Position numbers and translations under genes: made by a program. Positions 59,095-64,000 of a stretch of 64,000 nt of DNA are shown here, one piece after another. The first letter of the stretch is position 1. Each line of letters starts with the position of its first letter. This DNA comes from Beta vulgaris subsp. vulgaris. Its lineage: Eukaryota; Streptophyta; Magnoliopsida; Caryophyllales; Amaranthaceae. The notes below the pieces were generated by a model, which searched no databases, was not told the DNA's origin, and saw only the letters and a list, made by a program, of their open reading frames with translations. The stretch covers positions 2,854,295-2,918,294 of the forward strand of contig NC_079209.1 in NCBI RefSeq assembly GCF_026745355.1, in the 5' to 3' direction.

Positions 59095-59352
59095 CTCCCT
59101 CCGTCTCATAATATAGTGATTGTTTCTTTTTTATACGGTCTCCAAGACGTAACTTTGACCTTTAATATCTTCAATTATGTATTAATAAAAAAATATAAAA
59201 AGTTAATATTATGAAACTACACATTGAGATGAATCTAACAAGATTCCACATGATTTTTTTTTTTATATATATAAATGAGAATATTCGGTCAAATATTTTA
59301 AAGTTTGACCCACCAAAAATGAAGTAGGAACTATATTATGAGACGGAGGGAG
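59095..59352. mobile_element. Stowaway MITE
   Basis: 258 bp, left CTCCCTCCGTCTCATAATAT, right ATATTATGAGACGGAGGGAG (perfect inverted repeat), TA on both sides. Confidence 0.95.
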
Positions 59353-59354
59353 TA

Positions 59355-59980
59355 TCATCTTAAACGTAGAATCATCATGTGTGCATGTGCAGGGCTTCAA
59401 AACAATATGGAAGTTGAGAAGTCACACAGTGATTTATTTTTTATCGCTGCATGTTAATTAAGATTAATCTTAGCTTGTTCAGTTGTTTGGTTCCTTTTGG
59501 TTCACCACATGCCAAATTGCCAATATTGCATTCATGGGTGCCTTAAGGTAGCACGACCATGCAGGGCCATTCCGATGACTTTCCTTCTCTTCTTCATTTC
59601 TACTTCAAGGATATTCGATCTTTAATTTGAGAAACTTTTCATGGACTGCTTTCTTGGAGCCAGCAGCCAGGTAACGTACCATATTCATATAGGATCATAA
59701 GTGCATTTAAGTCAATTTCTTGTTTATATTGGAGCATTTAGCTTGCTCTATCAATGATGCATCTTTTGTATGGGCACAACAACTAGGCGCAACTTGTGCA
59801 CGATGGAGGCGTATGCCTGTGCTCAGGTCCAATCCCTTCATATTCATGCTATTTTGAAAGATAACTTCTTTAAGCTAAAAAAAAAAATTATTTTAAGATT
59901 TTTGAATTCATTTATATATATTTTTTCTATGTCTTCAAGTATTAATATTAGAAGTACAAACTTTTAAGTTTTCATTGCTA
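59355..59980. other. Intergenic DNA
   Basis: No gene recognised; the frame 59770-59967 has no identifiable feature. Confidence 0.5.
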
Positions 59981-59990
59981 ATATATAACT

Positions 59991-60686
59991 AGGGGTGATA
60001 ATGAGCTCGACCTGTTCGCTAATAGTTCGGGCTTGGCTCGTCAAAACTCGACTCGTGTTAGCTCGACTCGAATTTGGGATCGACTCGATTATCTAAACGA
60101 GCCAAGCCGAACTAGGCCAAGCTTAATTAAAGAAGCTCATGAGCAGGATCGATTATTAATTTTATATAAAACATGAATTTAACTTAAAGCTTTTAAAAAG
60201 TTATCATATATGTGCTGAAACACTTTAAAAGTTATTATACGTATCCTTTTATACAATTTTTTCACTTTGAACAATTCTTGTCTTTTCTTTTTGTATCCTT
60301 TTAGATCTACTTTGTCGATTTTTTTATGTATGTTTGTAAGTAATTCATTTGGTTAACATGTAATTATGAAATAAAATATGTTTATTGCTAGTACTTTTTA
60401 AATTTAGTCTATAATTTTACAAGACTTGTCAACAATTTTTTAAATGTCGAATATTAATTTCTTGTTTGGTTTAATGATGTGTTGGTTTATTCTTAATTTG
60501 TCTCAATCGAGTTCGAACTCGAGTTGGAGCCAACCCGAGCCGAGCTCGGGCCTTAAGAGAAGCTAACGAGCTCACGAGCTTCACTTATCGAGCTTGTAGA
60601 GCTCACGAGTCAAGGCAAGGCGAACTAAACAATAAACGAGCTGAGTCCAGTATAGTTCGGGCTCGGTTCGTGAAGTAATCATCCCT
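59991..60686. mobile_element. hAT-like non-autonomous element, CTCGA-rich
   Basis: 696 bp, ends AGGGGTGATAA and TTACTTCACGAAC-type complement closing ATCATCCCT. The 10-mer ATATATAACT is duplicated at 59981-59990 and 60687-60696 (8 bp expected for hAT, 2 by chance). About 100 bp at each end is packed with CTCGA, GAGCTCG and GGCTCG words. Confidence 0.82.
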
Positions 60687-61018
60687 ATATATAACTAAAC
60701 ATATATTTAAATATCAAAGTTGTGGCTTGAGATTGTGTAAAAAAAAGTAATGAGAGCTATATGGTCATATAAATGGAGTAACTTTCTGAATAAGAAAAGT
60801 CTCGTGCTTAGATATCCATATCATGGACTTAGGCACTTAGCAATGCAAGTGAACAACCCAGGAGGTGTGAGTGTAGGAGTATGAAAGCTCACCCCCATAT
60901 ATAATCTCCCAAAACTTGGGTTTGTACATTTAGGCTTTCGTTTGGGTAAATAATAAATAGGTTGAAAATCACTTAATCTATACATATTTCATTTAATGAA
61001 TAACAAAGAAGAGTCGTA

Positions 61019-61042
61019 TTGTGTCGGACTCGTCCGACACAA
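61019..61042. repeat. Perfect hairpin, 11-bp arms
   Basis: TTGTGTCGGAC and GTCCGACACAA separated by 2 bp. Confidence 0.93.
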
Positions 61043-61052
61043 TCAGCCCGTC

Positions 61053-61345
61053 GGACCACTTCACTTGAGTTTCAGGTAGTCTTCATTTTTTTTTAGGTAG
61101 TCTTCATTTTTTTTCAGGTAGTCTTCATTTTTTTTCAGTTAGTCCATTATTTCTTTCAGTTCGCCCATTATTTCTTTCAGTTGGTCCATTTTTTGTTTCA
61201 GTTGGTCCATTATTTGTTTCAGTTGGTATACATATTACGAAACAAAGTCCAACTGAAACAAAACAAAGTCCAACTGAAACAAAACAAAGTCCAACTGAAA
61301 ATGGAAAATAGTCCAACTGAAAATGGAAAATACCAACTGAAAGAA
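61053..61345. repeat. Inverted minisatellite
   Basis: Left half: three copies of CAGGTAGTCTTCATTTTTTT, then five of TTTCAGTTGGTCCATTATT type (to 61226). Right half: about five copies of CAAAGTCCAACTGAAA type (61250-61340), the reverse complement of the second unit. The two halves can form a long hairpin. Confidence 0.88.
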
Positions 61346-61368
61346 TAAATGGGAAGAAGATGCCAAAG

Positions 61369-61561
61369 AAGATCTGATTTTCTGGCGTGGCTCTAGTCTT
61401 CTTTTCTCCTCTTTGATGTACTGGGTTAGAGTTTTTTCTGTGGGCTCTGATATGAATGTAGGGATTAGAGTACTGATTGTAATTTTGTAATTGGTAATGT
61501 ACTGTGAACTATTCTAACCCAGCAATGAGAAGAGATCTTGAAATTATCAAAAAAAAAGAAA
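61369..61561 (+). mobile_element. LINE 3'-tail insertion
   Basis: 193 bp ending GAAATTATCAAAAAAAAG, flanked by a 15-bp duplication AAGAAGATGCCAAAG (61354-61368, 61562-61576). Too short to code; the tail tract matches the LINEs in this window. Confidence 0.82.
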
Positions 61562-61576
61562 AAGAAGATGCCAAAG

Positions 61577-61845
61577 TGTTGAAGTATAGATATTAGGTTG
61601 TTAGAGTTTAGATATTCTTGTTAGGTTATTAGTTGTAATTCTAGCATTAATTTTGTTACCTATTGTAATTAGTGTAATTAGTATAAATAGGTAGATGTCA
61701 TAATATTCTTTCTTACCTTTACAATAATAAAAATGTAGCTTTACATTTTCTCTATCTCTCTCCTCTACTGTTCTTCAACCTTGCTCATCAATGGCTTCAT
61801 CTTATTCTTCTTAATTTTCAACCTCCCTAAACACGAATTCTAACA
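61577..61845 (+). repeat. 5' LTR
   Basis: 269 bp, TGTTGAAG...TAACA. A likely TATA box lies in TAGTATAAATAGG near 61679. Confidence 0.94.
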
Positions 61846-61859
61846 TGGTATCAGAGCAG
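61846..61859 (+). promoter_or_regulatory. Primer-binding site
   Basis: TGGTATCAGAGCAG, complementary to initiator Met-tRNA. Confidence 0.95.
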
Positions 61860-62938
61860 GAATGATCCTAGCTCGTAAATTCCACACAAAATTTTTGTTC
61901 AAATCAAATCTCTAATTCATCATAATTTTCTGAAAAATTTTCTGTTCGAAAATGTCTGAATTCACGCTCAAAATTGAGCAATTAGGTTTCATTTGCCCAT
62001 TTATCACCTAATTCATTCACAAATTATCTTTTCGAACCTTGGATCGAACAATTTATAGATTCTTGAGGTTTTCCCCTAATTTCTAGGTTTTTTTTTGCGA
62101 TAATGCTGCTTCGCGATTCTGAAATCATCATTTCTTTCCAATTCCTTTTGATAATTCATTTTCTGTTTCGAGTTTCTTTGAATCGCTTTCATCAAATCAA
62201 CGTCAGATTCATTTTCTGATTCATCAACTTCATCCTTCTTGATCTTTTGCACTCAAAATTTCTGGATTTTTTTTTCTTCTCTCTAGTACAGATCGAGGGT
62301 TTCGAATTTCCACCTGGGAATTTTGTTTTGGTGGTATTGGGGAATCGTCGTTTTGATGTTTGCTTGCTGTTTTTTGCTTGCGATTTTCACTATTATCTCC
62401 TCTACGAATTATGAAATCTTATTCGAAGCATTCAAGATTTGATTCTTGTTTTTCGGCTCAAGCTTTCAACTGCAAGTTTTCATCGCTAACTTGTTGATTT
62501 CGCCAAGTTATATGCATAGTTACTCCGGTAATAATTCAGCTGACAATGTTTCCTGGGTTTATTATTGTTGTATTGATGTTCTGGTTTTATTGGTGTTTGA
62601 TTGAGATTGAGATTGAAGATTGAAGTTGCTATTAGGTGTTCTTAGATTGAAATTGTAGTGTTGAGTTTGTTGTTGTATGTAATGGTTGAATACATGATGA
62701 GTTGGTGAATTTGTTGGATGATGGAGGTGAATTTGTATGCTTTCTGAAATTTTCTTTATGATTCTTCACTTCTGATTTGTGAGATAAATTCTCACACTCT
62801 TGATTCTTTCAACATTTTCTTTCTTCTAAAACACATTTCTATTCTATAATTCTTCTACTTCTTCTCACCACAAATTTCCTACTTTTTTTTTTCTTGAAAT
62901 CAAGTTGGGATTTCGTCTAGTATTCTTGATTCTTTTGT

Positions 62939-63392
62939 GCCCATAGAGGCATTTCTCATGATCCATTGTGATCATTTTCTTCGACCCAAAGTGGTCCTTT
63001 GTTCAAGACCCATAGTTGGTCATTTGACCGTAAGAGGTTTTTGAATTTTGAGACCCATAGTTGGTCATTTTCCCATAAGTGGCTTGTTATGCCCATTAGT
63101 GGCTTCTTTGTGCCCATTAGAGGCTTGTTTTCGCCCATAGAGGCTTTGTATGCCCATAGTGGTCTTGTATGCCCATAGTGGTTTTGATAGCCCATAGTGG
63201 CTTTGTTGTGATCCATTGTGATCTTCTTTGACCAAATAGATGGTCCTCTTTCATTGATCCATTTATGATTTTTCTTCTGATGAGACCCATTGTGGCTCAA
63301 TTTTCTTTTCAAATCCGTAGAGGTCATTTTCAGACCCAAAGTGGTTAGTTTCCGACCCAAAGTGGTCAATTCTCAAAAAGACCCCAAGGGTC
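62939..63392. repeat. Cluster of ~20 small hyphenated palindromes
   Basis: Units of 12-16 bp such as GACCCAAAGTGGTC (62983, 63354), GATCCATTGTGATC (62960, 63210), GCCCATAGTGGC (63190), GACCAAATAGATGGTC (63230) and GACCCCAAGGGTC (63380). Spacing is irregular, 15-35 bp. Arm sequences vary between units while staying complementary. Confidence 0.9.
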
Positions 63393-63874
63393 AATTTCTA
63401 TCTCTAGCTTTTTCCCTAGTTTTTGTATATTGTGAGAAAGATGATATGACCATTGTAGTGGTGATAAGTGGGATGAAGTCCTTGTTTATTGATACATGAT
63501 GATGTTGTTGTGGCAAGCAGTTATGGTGTTTGCATTGTAGTTGTTATGGTGTGTTTGGAGGATGCAAGTTGTAAGTGTACATGTATAGTTCTGCAGAATG
63601 ATCAGTGGTGTACGGTGGAAGTTTGTTGGGATTCTATGTTGGCTGAATTTAGTATCACACTAGACCAGAGTGATGACAAGCTAGCTGCTGCCAGAATCCT
63701 CTTCTGTGATATTATTTGTCACTTGACATAACTTGCAGCAATCTTCTATAAAGCACACAAGTGAAGGTTCTTCTTCAAATGCATACAGCAGCAACATCTG
63801 GTTGTCCCATTTGAAGTTCACTTTGAAAGTTCAAACTGAAAATGGTTGTTCAACCATTTCCAGTTTGCGGGGGA

Positions 63875-64000
63875 TGTTGAAGTATAGATATTAGGTTGTT
63901 AGAGTTTAGATATTCTTGTTAGGTTATTAGTTGTAATTCTAGCATTAATTTTGTTACCTATTGTAATTAGTGTAATTAGTATAAATAGGTAGATGTCATA
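63875..64000 (+). repeat. 3' LTR, first 126 bp
   Basis: Identical to 61577-61702; continues past the window. Confidence 0.94.

Larger units (their letters stand above)
61577..64000 (+). mobile_element. Young non-autonomous LTR retrotransposon, cut by the window end
   Basis: The 5' LTR (61577-61845) is followed at once by a Met-tRNA primer site; a purine tract at 63867-63874 precedes the 3' LTR, of which 126 bp are inside the window. Those 126 bp equal the 5' LTR. The 2.0-kb interior has no gag or pol: the first ATG after the primer site opens only about 20 codons. The frame 63489-63731 has no recognisable domain. The element must depend on proteins from others. It inserted directly beside the LINE tail at 61562-61576. 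Confidence 0.93.

Noticed and set aside
62956..63369. 137-codon minus-strand frame through the mini-hairpin cluster
   Set aside because: Antisense to the retroelement and made of the repeat units (recurrent LWV/MG words); more likely a by-product of the repeats.
62939..63392. CRISPR-like array
   Set aside because: Repeats are 12-16 bp, diverged and irregularly spaced, in a plant LTR element; no cas genes.

Overview
This window is plant nuclear DNA, almost certainly from a eudicot. It has GT-AG introns, AT-rich intergenic DNA, many MITEs, LINEs, SINEs, Helitrons and LTR elements, and three plant-specific single-copy-type genes. The nearly full-length LINE at the left has an RRM in ORF1, the arrangement described for the BNR group of L1 elements in Beta. 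Caryophyllales/Amaranthaceae is therefore possible, but this is an inference and not a firm call.

Host genes. (1) 11735-15926, plus strand: a Di19-type C2H2 zinc-finger protein in five exons. Its third intron has the sequence signature of a minor-spliceosome (U12) AT-AC intron. (2) 34246-37071, plus strand: an intronless PLS-DYW pentatricopeptide protein, probably an organellar C-to-U RNA editing factor. (3) 38052-44327, minus strand: a six-exon MACPF-domain gene most like Arabidopsis NSL1, convergent with the PPR gene. Its first intron holds two MITEs and a pentanucleotide array. No bacterial-type operons, CRISPR arrays, rRNA genes or canonical tRNA genes were seen.

Transposon layout. 1.3-8.1 kb: BNR-like LINE with an exact 17-bp target duplication, disabled by one nonsense codon and three frameshifts. 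9-11.2 kb: two tRNA-derived SINE-like insertions. 16.5-21.2 kb: Stowaway, Tourist and hAT-like MITEs, a 5'-truncated LINE, nested MITEs and a TA microsatellite. 21.8-24.6 kb: an internally deleted Copia element with identical 184-bp LTRs. 25.6-33.7 kb: a graveyard of Stowaway, MULE, LINE, hAT, CACTA and PIF/Harbinger remnants. 45.4-61.6 kb: a CACTA end, two related mini-Helitrons carrying a tRNA-like segment, a textbook SINE, hAT MITEs, two MULE-like elements that seem to carry host gene pieces, a retroposon of unknown coding content, a Harbinger-like element and a hairpin region. 61.6 kb to the window end: a young non-autonomous LTR element.

The most unusual structure is inside that last element. 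At 62939-63392 about 20 short hyphenated palindromes lie roughly 20 bp apart. Their arms differ between copies but stay complementary (GACC/GGTC, GATC/GATC, GCC/GGC), as though a small hairpin were being kept. Other points worth checking are the AT-AC intron, the Pack-MULE-like element at 57.3-58.2 kb, the tRNA-like segment inside the Helitrons, and the hairpin plus inverted minisatellite at 61.0-61.35 kb.
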